64,000 nt of DNA from Algibacter miyuki (GCF_042427745.1 NZ_JBHMFA010000015.1); one strand, 5' to 3'; shown: positions 18,165 to 28,812, counted from the first letter of the stretch. Numbers and translations are program-made. Notes: a model not told the origin generated them from the letters alone.

Positions 18165-19655
18165 ATGAAAAATAATAAAATATTTAAAACTAGTTTTTTA
18201 GTATTGGTTGCAGCTGGTACATTTATATTAAATGGATGCCAATCTCTTGAGCCAGATACCGACGGTACATTAACGGCTGATAACTTTTTCCAAACAGAGG
18301 GCGATTTAGATGCAGCTGTAACTGCTCAATACAATTCTCTACTATCATTTGCTACTTATGTTCATGGTCAGATACCTTATTTTGGAGGTGACGATTTAAC
18401 AACATGGGGCGCAGGTAATAAAGATAATTTCAGACAATACGATCAATTTAATCCAGATGCTGATAATGGTAATGTGAAAGCGCAAAACTGGAATCCTTGG
18501 TGGAAAATGGTTTTAACAACCAATACCGTATTAGACCACTACCAAAAGGTAAGTGCGTCTCAAGAAAAATTAGATAATGCTGCGGGTCAAGCACATTTTC
18601 TTCGCGGATTAGCTTATTTCTTTTTAGTAAGAACCTACGGTGAAGTTCCATTATTAAATTCTACAGCCGTTACAGGACGTGAAGAGAAAGCTTCTTTTGA
18701 AGCTATATACGATCAAATTATATCAGATTTTACTATAGCTAAAACTTTACTTCCTGCATCATGGGGCGATGAGCCAGGTAGACCAACAAAATGGGCTGCT
18801 CAATCATACCTTGCTCATGTTTACTTAACAAGTGCTGGATTTCCTTTAAAAAACACAGCTAATTACGCTTTAGCTGCTGCCGAGGCAAAAAATGTAATAG
18901 ATAATGGGCCGTATGCATTGGTAAATAATTTTGCCGATTTATGGAACGATCCAACAACTCAAAATAATTCAGAAAGTGTTTTTGCAATAAACTTATGCTT
19001 CAGCTGTGGCGGTTGGACCTTTGGAAACTGGAAATCTGTTGGTTCTACAAGTGCCGAAGAAACAGGATGGCAAGATTTCTTTACTGAAATTGGATTTTTT
19101 AATGGTTTCCCAGAAGGGCCTCGAAAAGATGCAACCTTTACTACAGAATTTCCTGTTGAAGGTGGCGGAACGCTTACATGGCAAGAAAGTTTACATAAGC
19201 ACCCTTATTTTGCAAAATGGAAGGGCACACTTATTGACGGAAAGTTTAGTTATGATGGTGGCGGACCAGACTTAAACGCTTATTTAATGCGTTATTCTGA
19301 ATTATTATTAACACACGCCGAGGCAACAATTATGTCTACAGGGCCTACTAATTCTGAAGGATTAGAGAGTTTAAATAAAGTTAAAAGAAGAGCCGCAGGT
19401 AAGCCTGTAAACGTTGCCGATCCATCGGTAGATGTTACTAGTGCTACGCAAGCAGATGTTGTTGATGAGCGTGCATGGGAGTTAGCTGGTGAATATTCTA
19501 GATGGTTTGATATGGTTAGAACCGAAATTATCGCAGAAGTAGCAGCTAATAAAGATGCGCTAGATTTACCGGTAATTGGTACAATAGATGAAACTAAACC
19601 GTGGGCTTTAATACCTTCTTCAGAAGCAGATTTAAATCCAAACTTAGGGAACTAA
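18165..19655 (+). CDS. SusD/RagB-family lipoprotein (set B)
   Basis: 496-aa surface glycan-binding partner of the preceding SusC. The lipobox ends at Cys25 (LNGC). SusD features include AQYNSLLSF, GQAHFLRGLAYFFLVRTYGE and the C-terminal DERAWELAGEYSRWFDMVRTE. A terminator hairpin follows 24 bp after the stop codon, so SusC and SusD form the end of this operon, with no SusE-like gene after it. Confidence 0.92.
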   Translation: MKNNKIFKTSFLVLVAAGTFILNGCQSLEPDTDGTLTADNFFQTEGDLDAAVTAQYNSLLSFATYVHGQIPYFGGDDLTTWGAGNKDNFRQYDQFNPDADNGNVKAQNWNPWWKMVLTTNTVLDHYQKVSASQEKLDNAAGQAHFLRGLAYFFLVRTYGEVPLLNSTAVTGREEKASFEAIYDQIISDFTIAKTLLPASWGDEPGRPTKWAAQSYLAHVYLTSAGFPLKNTANYALAAAEAKNVIDNGPYALVNNFADLWNDPTTQNNSESVFAINLCFSCGGWTFGNWKSVGSTSAEETGWQDFFTEIGFFNGFPEGPRKDATFTTEFPVEGGGTLTWQESLHKHPYFAKWKGTLIDGKFSYDGGGPDLNAYLMRYSELLLTHAEATIMSTGPTNSEGLESLNKVKRRAAGKPVNVADPSVDVTSATQADVVDERAWELAGEYSRWFDMVRTEIIAEVAANKDALDLPVIGTIDETKPWALIPSSEADLNPNLGN

Positions 19656-19678
19656 GAAATAGTTAATAGCAAGAAAAA

Positions 19679-19708
19679 GCCTCGAAGACATATCTTCGAG
19701 GTTTTTTT
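19679..19708 (+). terminator. Rho-independent terminator after SusD (set B)
   Basis: CCTCGAAGA (19680-19688), loop CATA, TCTTCGAGG (19693-19701) and seven Ts form a strong hairpin just after the SusC-SusD operon, ahead of a convergent gene. Confidence 0.88.
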
Positions 19709-19803
19709 GTGATTTTTTTTAAGAAGAAATAAGGTCATGATAATAAATAAGCAGCAGCTAATTTAGCTGTTATTTAGAGCTTTGGTTTTACCAAAATCAA
19801 AGG

Positions 19804-20547
19804 TTAAGGTAGATATGCTTCAAATTCAACATAATCAAACAGTCCGTAATTATCTTGGCTAGGTATATGGTCTCCTATAAACTTTAAGTTTTCAACACTA
19901 CAAAAAATAGTAAAAGGGTATTCGGCTCCGTAATTAAGGCTTAATCTGTTCATTTCTGTATTATCAATATACCAAACAACTTCATATTTATCATTTTTCA
20001 GAAGTAAATCAATGTCTAAAGTGTACCATTGGTTTCTTTTTATTTTTTTCGGGATGGATTGAAACGGAAGTGCCTGCGAAGTCATATATGCTATAACATC
20101 GTCTGGTTCTGCATTTAAACTTTGCCTAACAGCAGTAGAACCGTAACCTATTTCAAAATCCAATTCATGCTTGTCATCATGGTATATAAAGGCACCAATA
20201 CTGGCCATATCTCCAACGCCAAGTTCGGGCACAAAAACACGCCAAGTATATTTCCCCACGTTGTATGTTTTATCCACAGTTCTTACTTTAGGTCTGTCCC
20301 AGGTATTAGCTCTGGCAGTCATCATTAACTCGCTATTATTTATTTCGTAATTGATTAAACCCTTCATGTTTTGAGAGCCATCAATCCAACCGGTCATAGT
20401 ATTGAAATCCCAGCGAGTGATGTTCTCTTTTTTATTTGTTTTTTCTGAAATTTTATTTGTTTTACCCTTTAATACGGAAGAACAACTTGATAAGGAGATA
20501 ACCATAAAAGTGATGGATAGCAACGTTTTATTTGTTTTTTGAAACAT
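19804..20547 (-). CDS. GH16-like (concanavalin A-like fold) lipoprotein (set B)
   Basis: 247-aa predicted lipoprotein (Cys22 in SLSSC) with a charged linker and a jelly-roll domain. HELDFEIGYG (127-136) carries the ExDxE pattern of GH16 (Glu128, Asp130, Glu132). Domain layout and size parallel the 9299-10045 protein, though the two are clearly divergent. It lies downstream of the GH20 gene on the same strand, separated by a 123-bp gap with a hairpin. A catalytic role is plausible but the linkage cut is unknown; a non-catalytic binding protein of this fold is the main alternative. Confidence 0.65.
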   Translation of the reverse strand: MFQKTNKTLLSITFMVISLSSCSSVLKGKTNKISEKTNKKENITRWDFNTMTGWIDGSQNMKGLINYEINNSELMMTARANTWDRPKVRTVDKTYNVGKYTWRVFVPELGVGDMASIGAFIYHDDKHELDFEIGYGSTAVRQSLNAEPDDVIAYMTSQALPFQSIPKKIKRNQWYTLDIDLLLKNDKYEVVWYIDNTEMNRLSLNYGAEYPFTIFCSVENLKFIGDHIPSQDNYGLFDYVEFEAYLP

Positions 20548-20595
20548 TTTTTATTTTTTAATAGAATAGTTTGAATTCGATTAGAAGCCTAAACG

Positions 20596-20630
20596 AGGTA
20601 AGGCATCCATTAAAAATGAATGCCTTACCT
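20596..20630. terminator. Strong hairpin between GH20 and GH16-like genes
   Basis: AGGTAAGGCAT (20596-20606) pairs perfectly with ATGCCTTACCT (20620-20630). The T-rich tail is on the plus strand, opposite to both flanking genes, so on the minus-strand mRNA this may be a processing or attenuation hairpin rather than a full terminator. Confidence 0.5.
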
Positions 20631-20670
20631 TTTTATTTTGATGTATGATTTAATAGATTTTAGGAGAGGA

Positions 20671-22671
20671 TTAGTTTAGGCATTTTCCTGCTGTAAAATC
20701 TATTTTTAAATGGTCTTCTTTAATATTAACTTTATAGTTTTTGTCTGATGAGAGGTTTTCGCAAGAGCTGTCTGCCGGAATTTTTATGTGGTTGTCCCAA
20801 CTTCCTTCTGGTGATTTTAAAAGAATAAATTGTACAGTGCTGTTTTTAGGCAGAAGCCTGTGGCCCGTGTAAATACCGTCGTAATCATAGTCGGTTAAGG
20901 TAACGCCATTCGCGTGCCAATGTTCTTTAGCTCCAGAATGTGAGTTTGTAAATGTACCAGCAAGTGTTAGGAACTCACGGCCTCCTTGAATGTCTTTAAA
21001 ATAAGGCGAGTCATTCATGTTTACGTTAAATACCACATCAACATAATCGGGGTTGCTTGAGCCTTGGATAAAATAAGGCGAGTTTTCCCAGTTAGCTTTA
21101 ACCGTTTCTAGGTTTTGTTGAAACCTTATAAAATTTTTATTTTCATTTTTAGTCCAACCTACTTCAGCATAAGCTGCGATTCTTGGAAAAACTTGTCTGT
21201 AAAGATCTGATACTTTAGGAATCCATTCGCTCCACATTTGGCAACCAAGTCCGATAACATTCTTTTCTAAAGCGGTATCAATGCCTTCCGGAATAGGATT
21301 AAATCCATAAGCTTTATCAAGTGATATTGAGTTAAAATCATAATCAAGATAAGTGTAACTGTGTGTAGAATTTACAACTTCGTGCCCTTTATTAATAGCA
21401 GATAGCATAAGTTCTCGGCTACCTTTCCAAAAATGAACAATAGCACTTTCTGCAAGTTTTTGGTTGTTCTCTTCTTTTTCTTCACCTTCTCGCCACTGGT
21501 GTAAATTTTCACCTAAAATATCATTCCATCCCATCATTCTATAACCTTTACTTTCAATAAAATTGGAGACTTTATTTGTAAATGAAATTTGTACATCTGA
21601 AAATGTATTCAAATTATTTTTAGCCATGTAATCACTAATGTCTTTATCGTTTTTCCATTGACCAAACTTCACTTCATCACCTCCAATATGCACAATTTTA
21701 CTCGGGAATAAATTGATAACTTCTTGTAAAACGTCTTCTATAAAAGTGTACACTCTGTCGTTGGTAACATTGTAAATATTAGGCAAAATGCCAAAAGTAC
21801 CAGGTACTTCTATAGGTTCGTCTAAAGTGCCTAACCAAGGGTAAGCTGCAATGGCTGCCGAAGCATGCCCTGGCATTTCAATTTCAGGAATAATAGTGAT
21901 GTGCTTGGTTTGCGCATAGGCAATAACTTCTTTAATTTCTTCTTGTGTGTAAAAACCAGAATGAGGCTCACCGGTTCTTTTATCGCTTTTAACACCATTT
22001 ATTTGCGTGTTGTTCCTAATGCTTCCAACTTCAGTTAATAGCGGGTATTTTTTAATTTCAATACGCCAACCTTGATCATCGGTTAAGTGCCAATGAAATA
22101 TATTCATTTTTAATTTGGCCATTTGGTCTAGCATATCAAAAACAACCTGTTTGCCTTTAAAATGTCTAGATTCGTCCAACATAAAGGCACGCCATTTAAA
22201 AGCAGGATTATCTTCAATTGAAACACAAGGAATTAATAATTTGCCCTTTTTTGATATGGTTTGCAATTGCATTAAGGTCTGCAAAGCATAAAATATACCG
22301 GCAGGTTTCGCTGCTGAAACTTCAATTTTATTAGTATTAATTTCTAGATTGTAACCTTCGTTTCCGAGGTCTTTATATTTATTTTCAACTAACAATAATT
22401 CAATATTTGCATGTTTTGACTCTTCTACGTTTATATTTAATGTGCTCATTAATTTTTGTAGGGTTTCAAACTCGTTTTTTAAACCCGCATCGTAACTTAC
22501 TTTAAGTTTTTTTAGTTCTAAAGTGGCGTCATGCACTTTAATATTATTAGGGTAGGGGATTAAGTTTAATTGCGCCGAAACTTGTATGCTTAATAAACAA
22601 AACAGACAGCTTAGTATTAGTATTTTTTTCTTTAGATATGTCATTATTTTTGATTTTTTATAGTTTAACAT
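20671..22671 (-). CDS. GH20 beta-N-acetylhexosaminidase with extra C-terminal domain
   Basis: Exported exo-enzyme releasing GlcNAc/GalNAc from oligosaccharides. The likely start is the second ATG (residue 10 of the longest frame), giving MTYLKKK and a normal signal peptide ending near SAQ (32-34). A GH20b-like N-domain (about 35-155) precedes the TIM-barrel. Motifs include HWHLTDDQGWR (193-203), PEIEMPGHA (262-270) and HIGGDEVKFGQW (328-339), with catalytic Asp332-Glu333. The barrel ends near residue 540. About 125 further residues form a beta-rich domain with several aromatic residues (VVFNVNMNDSPYF; DGIYTGHRLLP), possibly carbohydrate-binding. It is divergent from the regulator at 23044. 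Confidence 0.93.
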   Translation of the reverse strand: MLNYKKSKIMTYLKKKILILSCLFCLLSIQVSAQLNLIPYPNNIKVHDATLELKKLKVSYDAGLKNEFETLQKLMSTLNINVEESKHANIELLLVENKYKDLGNEGYNLEINTNKIEVSAAKPAGIFYALQTLMQLQTISKKGKLLIPCVSIEDNPAFKWRAFMLDESRHFKGKQVVFDMLDQMAKLKMNIFHWHLTDDQGWRIEIKKYPLLTEVGSIRNNTQINGVKSDKRTGEPHSGFYTQEEIKEVIAYAQTKHITIIPEIEMPGHASAAIAAYPWLGTLDEPIEVPGTFGILPNIYNVTNDRVYTFIEDVLQEVINLFPSKIVHIGGDEVKFGQWKNDKDISDYMAKNNLNTFSDVQISFTNKVSNFIESKGYRMMGWNDILGENLHQWREGEEKEENNQKLAESAIVHFWKGSRELMLSAINKGHEVVNSTHSYTYLDYDFNSISLDKAYGFNPIPEGIDTALEKNVIGLGCQMWSEWIPKVSDLYRQVFPRIAAYAEVGWTKNENKNFIRFQQNLETVKANWENSPYFIQGSSNPDYVDVVFNVNMNDSPYFKDIQGGREFLTLAGTFTNSHSGAKEHWHANGVTLTDYDYDGIYTGHRLLPKNSTVQFILLKSPEGSWDNHIKIPADSSCENLSSDKNYKVNIKEDHLKIDFTAGKCLN

Positions 22672-23043
22672 CGTGGTGATTTTTTTTAGTAAATTTTGTT
22701 GGTCTTAGTTTTTAACGAAGTAGAGCCTGAAATTAAAAGAGCTTGAGAGCGCAAGTTTTCTGTCTTTGAATTTAGAATTTATTTCAAATTATAATCATTT
22801 TTTTATAGCCGTTTGGCATGTGGGAATTTAGATGTAAAAGTAATTTAATACAAGGTTTAAAATGAGGTAATTATTATTCAAAAAGGTTAGATGTATTAGT
22901 ATTTATGCATTCTAGTCCCATATCATTACTCATATTCATACTTTTAGTAAGTAAAAATGTTTATCTAAAATAAATTTAATATTTGTCTTAATCTTTGTTT
23001 GATAATCGATAAGAAATGCCCAAATTCGTAGAAAAATTTTGAC
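22672..23043. other. Intergenic region between divergent GH20 and regulator genes
   Basis: 372 bp, AT-rich. It must hold the promoters of both flanking genes. No full TTTG-N19-TAnnTTTG match, operator palindrome or ORF was found by eye. Confidence 0.4.
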
Positions 23044-26000
23044 ATGAAAAAGCTCTATTTATTTATTTGTTTTAATTTACTCATAAATAGCTTGTCTGGT
23101 CAAAATGAAATTTCTTTTTTTCATATTTCTCCCGAAATAGATAACGGATATCGAACTATTAAACATACCGTTCAAGATTCTTTAGGTTATATATGGATGT
23201 CTCAAAGTAAAGGCGTTTTAAAATATGATGGTTATGAGTTTTGGTTTCATTCCATGGATTCCATTTTTAACGGTACAAATATCAATGATGAAATAAAAAA
23301 GGTTTTATTGGATACCGAAGGCAATCTTTTGGTGCTTTCCTCTAAAGGTTTATTGGCTCGAAAGGAGCGAAACGGACGTTATTCTCAGTTAAATAAATCT
23401 TTTTCTAAAACAGGTAAGGATGTTTCTATAAAAAACATATTTGTAAGAAAGCAACAAATATATGTTACCGATTTTTTTAACACGCTCTATTTATTAGATA
23501 GCAAAAGCTTAGAGCTTAACTATGTTTTATCTGTTACAGAGCCTGTGTATTATGGCGTAAACATCATAGACTTAGAAGTTGATGACGCGAATAGGCTGTA
23601 CTTAAGTTTAAATAATGGTAAATTACTGCAATACGCTAACAATAGATTAAGTGAGTTAAAAGCAGATTTCAATAGCCAACCAGGAGTGATGTATTTAAGT
23701 CTGGATAAAAATAATGACCTCTGGATTGGGACCAAATTTATGGGGCTATTTAAATATGATTTAGCTGAAAATAAATTTAAACAACTTTCATATTTTAGAG
23801 ACGGGATAGACGTTTTGAAAGAAGATATGATTCTGTCTCTTTTTTGCGATAATAATGGGGTTATTTGGGCTGGTTCTGATGGGCAAGGCTTGTATAAAAT
23901 TAATCCTAAAAACGAAGAAATAATGCTTTATAGGCATTCTCCTCTCGATAAATCGTCTTTAAGTACTAATTCTATAATTGATATCAATCAGGATTCTTAT
24001 AAAAACTTGTGGGTTATTTCAAATTTTGGAGATATTAATATACTGGTAAATACACCTAACGAAATATTTCACCATAATGGTTTAATAGAAAATACTTCCG
24101 CACGTGTATTATCTGTTTTGAAAGATACACATGCTAATATTTGGATTGGAACCGATGGAAAAGGATTAACTAAAAGAAATTTAAAAACAGGGCAGGAAAA
24201 GCAGTTTTTAGTTAATAATAAGGATTTAGAAGGAGCTTATGTACAATCAATAACAGAGGATGATAATGGAAATGTTTGGGTTGGCACTTACAAAAACGGT
24301 TTATGGTTTTATGATTTCCAGAAAGCTGAAATTTCAAAAATTCCTGTTTTAGACGCTAAAGGAAAACATGCGATAGATATTTTAACAACCTTTAAAGATT
24401 CAAAAGGTAGAATTTGGGTAGGCTCCGAGATTGCTTTATTTGTATATAATTCTAAAAAAGAAAAAATAGCTTCATTTCCTTTTTGGAAAAATGGGCTTGA
24501 TGGTGATTTAATTCGATCTATTGTAGAAGATGATAATAAAAAACTTTGGATGGGTATTGATGGTGGTGGACTTTTTATGTTAAATGAAACTGAAAGTCTC
24601 AACAATTCAACATTTCAAAAGTTTTCGTACACAAACAATGAAAGTGATTATTACTCCATTGTTTCTATGGTTTCAGATACTAACGGTAATCTTTGGCTAA
24701 TAGATTTACACGGGGCAATTCATATATTTAATACTAAAAGTAAATTATATAAGGAATTTAATAATACCCAATTAATTAACGATATTTCGTTTCATAGTAT
24801 TTTAATGGAACATCCAGAAAGTTTGTGGTTAGGTGCTAGTAGTGGGTTATGGAATTTGAATGTAAAAGACTCAAGCCTTGTGAAATACACAAAAGCCGAT
24901 GGTTTTTTTAGTGACTATTATGTAGAAAGAAGTGCTTATAAAGACGCAGCAGGCTTTTTATATTTTGGAGGACTGAATGGAGTAGATGGTTTTGATCCTG
25001 AAAAAATATCTAAAGTATCAACCAAATCGCATCTGTATATAAACGCGATTGAAATTTTAAATAAGCCAGCATCATTAATCATCCCAGATCAGGTTGAGAA
25101 AGGTATTGAAAACACGAAAGCAATTGAGTTAAAAAATAATCAATCTTCATTTTCATTTAAGTTTTCTGTGGTAGGCACCGTGTTAAATGCAAAATATTTA
25201 TATAAATATAGATTAAAAGGATTTGATGATGAATGGAAGTTTACCAAGAAAAACCGGATAGCGTCATACACCAATATTCCTTGGGGTGAATACGATTTTG
25301 AGGTGGAAGCAGCCACAGTAAATGAGAATTTGAATATTCCTGTAAAATCGATTAAAATTGTTATTAATCCGCCACTTTGGATGCATCCGTTAGCCTTTTT
25401 GCTCTATTTTGTTGTTTTTTGTGCCGTAGCTTATGGTATTTATAAATGGTATTTGTTGAGAAAAAACCTTTTTAGTCAAAAAATTAAAAACGAACAAGAA
25501 TCGAAAATTTATTACGAGAAAATGAATTTTTTCTCCAAAATGTCTCATGAAATACAAACGCCATTAACCCTTATTATGGGGCCTATTGGAGATATCTTGA
25601 AAAAGCCACAAGTAGAAAAAGACGCCGTATTAAACCAGCGACTTAGAGTTATTTTTAATAACGCGAAAAGATTATCTCGAATTGCCAATTTGTTAACCAC
25701 GGTTAGAAATAAAGAAATTGGGCAGTTAAAATTAAGAGTCTTTAAAAAGGATATTATTAAAGAAGTTAAAGAAATTGCAGATTCATTTCAAGAGCAAGCG
25801 CGTTTTAAAAGAATTGATTTTGAAATAAATAATTTTACTGAAGCGTATAAACTGTGGTTTGATAGTGATTTATTGGAGCACATGATTTACAACCTACTGT
25901 CAAATGCTTTTAAATATACACCATCCGAAGGGCGCGTTGTAATATCAACACGTTTAGATGAAGCTACAGAAATGTTTGAGATTTCGGTTAACGATACAGG

Positions 26001-27111
26001 TTATGGCATCCCAAAAAAGGAATATGATGACATTTTTAGACTATTCTATAGAGCGAAAAAAACAAGTAATAAAATTGGTATGGGTATTGGTTTAGCTTTT
26101 GTAAAAGAGCTGGTAAGTCTGCATAAAGGCGAGATCAATGTAAAATCGAAAAAAGGTAAAGGGTCTACTTTTACTATTGTATTACCGCTAAATGAAGCTA
26201 AATATTCTGATGATGAAAAGATTGAAGGTTTAGATGAAGCCATTACTAATTCAACTTCAGATAATAATACTTTAGAAAGCACAACTAAAAAGATAGATTC
26301 AAAAAAAGACTCCATACTTATTATTGAAGATAATTATGAAATGCAACATTTTTTATGTGAAGTTTTTAATGAAAATTATAACGTTTACTCCGGTTACAAT
26401 GGAAAAGAAGGCCTTGAAATTGTAAAGCAAAAATTGCCAGATATTATTATTTCAGATATTTCTATGCCTGTTATGGATGGATTGGAAATGTGTGAAATTA
26501 TACAAAAAGACAATGATGTTTCTCATATTCCAATTATATTTTTAACAGCGAAAAATTCAACGGCGCATAAATTAAAAGGTTTAAAATATGGTGCTATAGA
26601 ATTTATGAGTAAACCGTTTGATATAAACGAGCTACACTTAAAAGTGAATAGTATTTTAGCTCAAAATAAAAGAATATCCTCAAAAGCAAGTTTACAATAT
26701 TTAAGCACGCCAGAGCATATTTCAGAAAAATCTAAAGATTCTATTTTCTTAGAAAATTTGATTTCTAGTTTAAATTCAAAATTAGAAGATGCCGATTTTA
26801 AACTCGAAAGTCTATCAAGTATTATGGGGATGAGTTATTCTAATATATATCGAAATTGTCAAAAATTAACAGGAAAAACAATTACTGAATTGTTTCGATT
26901 ATTACGCTTAAAAAGAGCTGCAGTTTTAATGGTTCAAAATAAATATAATGTATCTGAAGCTTGTTTTGCTGTTGGTTTTAATGATACAAGATATTTTTCA
27001 AAATGTTTTAAAGATCAATTTAAAATGACTCCAACAGTTTTTAAAAAGGAAGCAGGAAATATTGATTTAGAAGCATTTTTAACAAAATATGAATTGTATA
27101 AAACGAATTAA
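23044..27111 (+). CDS. Hybrid two-component system regulator (HTCS)
   Basis: One-protein sensor and transcription factor that usually senses an oligosaccharide in the periplasm and activates a glycan utilisation operon. The 1355 aa comprise a signal peptide (1-20), a sensor of repeated Reg_prop/beta-propeller blades (for example GYIWMSQSKGVLKYDG, NIWIGTDGKGLTK, NVWVGTYKNGLWFYD), a Y_Y_Y domain (about 710-775), one membrane segment (about 780-802), HisKA with His835 (MSHEIQTPL; the usual Arg after SHE[IL] is Gln), HATPase_c (LLSNAFKYT, DTGYGIP, MGIGLAFVKELV), a receiver with Asp1138 (SDISMPVMDG) and a C-terminal AraC-type HTH (about 1250-1345). Its likely targets are set B genes. Confidence 0.94.
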   Translation: MKKLYLFICFNLLINSLSGQNEISFFHISPEIDNGYRTIKHTVQDSLGYIWMSQSKGVLKYDGYEFWFHSMDSIFNGTNINDEIKKVLLDTEGNLLVLSSKGLLARKERNGRYSQLNKSFSKTGKDVSIKNIFVRKQQIYVTDFFNTLYLLDSKSLELNYVLSVTEPVYYGVNIIDLEVDDANRLYLSLNNGKLLQYANNRLSELKADFNSQPGVMYLSLDKNNDLWIGTKFMGLFKYDLAENKFKQLSYFRDGIDVLKEDMILSLFCDNNGVIWAGSDGQGLYKINPKNEEIMLYRHSPLDKSSLSTNSIIDINQDSYKNLWVISNFGDINILVNTPNEIFHHNGLIENTSARVLSVLKDTHANIWIGTDGKGLTKRNLKTGQEKQFLVNNKDLEGAYVQSITEDDNGNVWVGTYKNGLWFYDFQKAEISKIPVLDAKGKHAIDILTTFKDSKGRIWVGSEIALFVYNSKKEKIASFPFWKNGLDGDLIRSIVEDDNKKLWMGIDGGGLFMLNETESLNNSTFQKFSYTNNESDYYSIVSMVSDTNGNLWLIDLHGAIHIFNTKSKLYKEFNNTQLINDISFHSILMEHPESLWLGASSGLWNLNVKDSSLVKYTKADGFFSDYYVERSAYKDAAGFLYFGGLNGVDGFDPEKISKVSTKSHLYINAIEILNKPASLIIPDQVEKGIENTKAIELKNNQSSFSFKFSVVGTVLNAKYLYKYRLKGFDDEWKFTKKNRIASYTNIPWGEYDFEVEAATVNENLNIPVKSIKIVINPPLWMHPLAFLLYFVVFCAVAYGIYKWYLLRKNLFSQKIKNEQESKIYYEKMNFFSKMSHEIQTPLTLIMGPIGDILKKPQVEKDAVLNQRLRVIFNNAKRLSRIANLLTTVRNKEIGQLKLRVFKKDIIKEVKEIADSFQEQARFKRIDFEINNFTEAYKLWFDSDLLEHMIYNLLSNAFKYTPSEGRVVISTRLDEATEMFEISVNDTGYGIPKKEYDDIFRLFYRAKKTSNKIGMGIGLAFVKELVSLHKGEINVKSKKGKGSTFTIVLPLNEAKYSDDEKIEGLDEAITNSTSDNNTLESTTKKIDSKKDSILIIEDNYEMQHFLCEVFNENYNVYSGYNGKEGLEIVKQKLPDIIISDISMPVMDGLEMCEIIQKDNDVSHIPIIFLTAKNSTAHKLKGLKYGAIEFMSKPFDINELHLKVNSILAQNKRISSKASLQYLSTPEHISEKSKDSIFLENLISSLNSKLEDADFKLESLSSIMGMSYSNIYRNCQKLTGKTITELFRLLRLKRAAVLMVQNKYNVSEACFAVGFNDTRYFSKCFKDQFKMTPTVFKKEAGNIDLEAFLTKYELYKTN

Positions 27112-27436
27112 TTGCAGTTTTTAGAACATGTTAAGTACGGCTACTTTATAACCTTGTTTTTATTCTAAAACTAAACATGCTTTATGTTTAAAGGAATTCA
27201 AGAAATAGCACTATTGAATTTTTAGGGCGTTTTTTTTTAAATAAAAAAAATCTACCAAAGGTTACGGCTTGTTATATAAGAAAAAGTATTCTAGGCTATT
27301 TTAACCACAATTTTCGGGGTTTTACGAATATGACGGTATGTTTTGGAAAATATTTCATCCTATTTTTTTATTGATGTTTAATAGATTTGAGCTTTACAAA
27401 TAAAGGTAAAAACAAATCAACCTTATAAAAGCATCT
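27112..27436. other. Intergenic region upstream of the sugar transporter
   Basis: 325 bp without an ORF. A -7-like box TAGATTTG (TAnnTTTG) is at 27382-27389, 48 bp before the transporter start, but no TTTG is found at the right distance upstream. No terminator or operator was recognised. Confidence 0.4.
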
Positions 27437-28765
27437 ATGAAAACATCACCAACTCAAACTTCTAAAAAGAACAACTTAGTTCCTATTATAATTATAGCCA
27501 GTTTATTTTTCATATTTGGTTTTGTTACATGGATTAATGGGGCGTTAATTCCTTTTATGAAAACCATTAATGAGTTAACAGATGCACAATCATATTTTGT
27601 GGCATCGGCATCATATATCTCATTTGTGGTTATGGCATTACCAGCTTCTTGGATTTTAAATAAAATAGGCTATAAAAAAGGGATGTCTTTAGGATTAATA
27701 ATTATGGCTATTGGTGCTTTAGTTTTTATTCCAGCAGCTGAAGCAAGAACGTATTGGGTGTTTTTAACAGGTATTTTTATTCAAGGTGTAGGAATGACTT
27801 TATTACAAACGGCAGCCAATCCATATATTACCATTTTAGGCCCTATTGAAAGTGGAGCAAAACGTATCGCTATAATGGGGATTGCAAATAAAACAGCTGG
27901 TGCTTTAGGCTCTATCATATTTGGTGCTTTATTGCTTTCAGGAATTGACGAAGTAAATGAAAAACTAAGTACGGTATCAATAGAAGAAAAAGGAGTGCTT
28001 TTAGATACTATGGCAGACAGTGTTTTTATGCCTTATTTAGTAATGGCTATTGTACTTGCTGTGTTAGGATTGTTAATTAGAAAAGCGCCATTACCACAGG
28101 TAGAGGCCGAAGAAATAGAAGACGCTAAAGAAGGCGCTACATCAAAAACAAGTATTTTCCAATTCCCACATTTATGGTTGGGTGTTTTAACGCTATTTGT
28201 TTATGTAGGGGCCGAAGTTATAGCAGGAGACACCATTATTGCCTATGGAATATCATTAGGATTTCCGGCAGCCGATGCTAAGTTTTTTACCACTTTAACC
28301 TTGTTCGCTATGGTTTGTACTTATGCCATAGGTGTTATTTTAATTCCTAAATATTTAAAACAAGGCACAGCGCTTAAAATAAGTGCGACTTTAGGTATCA
28401 TTTTTAGTATTTGCATCTTATCAACAACGGGGTTTTTGTCTGTTTTATTTGTAGCCGCTTTAGGTGTTGCTAATGCTCTAGTTTGGCCGGCGGTATGGCC
28501 ATTAACACTGGAAGGTTTAGGAAAATTTACAAAAACAGGTTCTGCGTTATTAATTATGGCCATTTCAGGTGGCGCCATTATTCCTCCGTTATACGGAAGA
28601 ATTGTGGATGCAAATAAACTAGAATTAATCACTAGCGGTGTTAATGAGGTTGAAGCTTTGGCAACAGCAGCAACGCATAGCTATTGGATATTAATACCGT
28701 GTTACGCATTAATCCTGTTTTTTGCCATGTGGGGACACAAATATAAAAGTTGGTCAAAAAAATAA
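27437..28765 (+). CDS. Sugar MFS transporter (FucP/NagP-type)
   Basis: 442-aa inner-membrane symporter with about 12 hydrophobic helices and a long central cytoplasmic loop (about 215-238, rich in Glu and Lys). It has features of the FucP/GluP-type sugar:H+ symporter group: FFIFGFVTWINGALIPF near 20-36, QTAANPYITILGP near 127-139 and VWPAVWPLTLEGLGKFTKTG near 348-367. Such proteins carry L-fucose, glucose/galactose or, in chitin users, GlcNAc. It is followed by the NagB-PIG-L fusion 47 bp downstream, so GlcNAc is the best guess. Since no fucose permease is seen in the fucose operon, a role in fucose uptake is also possible. Confidence 0.85.
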   Translation: MKTSPTQTSKKNNLVPIIIIASLFFIFGFVTWINGALIPFMKTINELTDAQSYFVASASYISFVVMALPASWILNKIGYKKGMSLGLIIMAIGALVFIPAAEARTYWVFLTGIFIQGVGMTLLQTAANPYITILGPIESGAKRIAIMGIANKTAGALGSIIFGALLLSGIDEVNEKLSTVSIEEKGVLLDTMADSVFMPYLVMAIVLAVLGLLIRKAPLPQVEAEEIEDAKEGATSKTSIFQFPHLWLGVLTLFVYVGAEVIAGDTIIAYGISLGFPAADAKFFTTLTLFAMVCTYAIGVILIPKYLKQGTALKISATLGIIFSICILSTTGFLSVLFVAALGVANALVWPAVWPLTLEGLGKFTKTGSALLIMAISGGAIIPPLYGRIVDANKLELITSGVNEVEALATAATHSYWILIPCYALILFFAMWGHKYKSWSKK

Positions 28766-28812
28766 GATCTACGGAAAACAATATATAATTAAGAAAACAT
28801 AAAATAAATACC

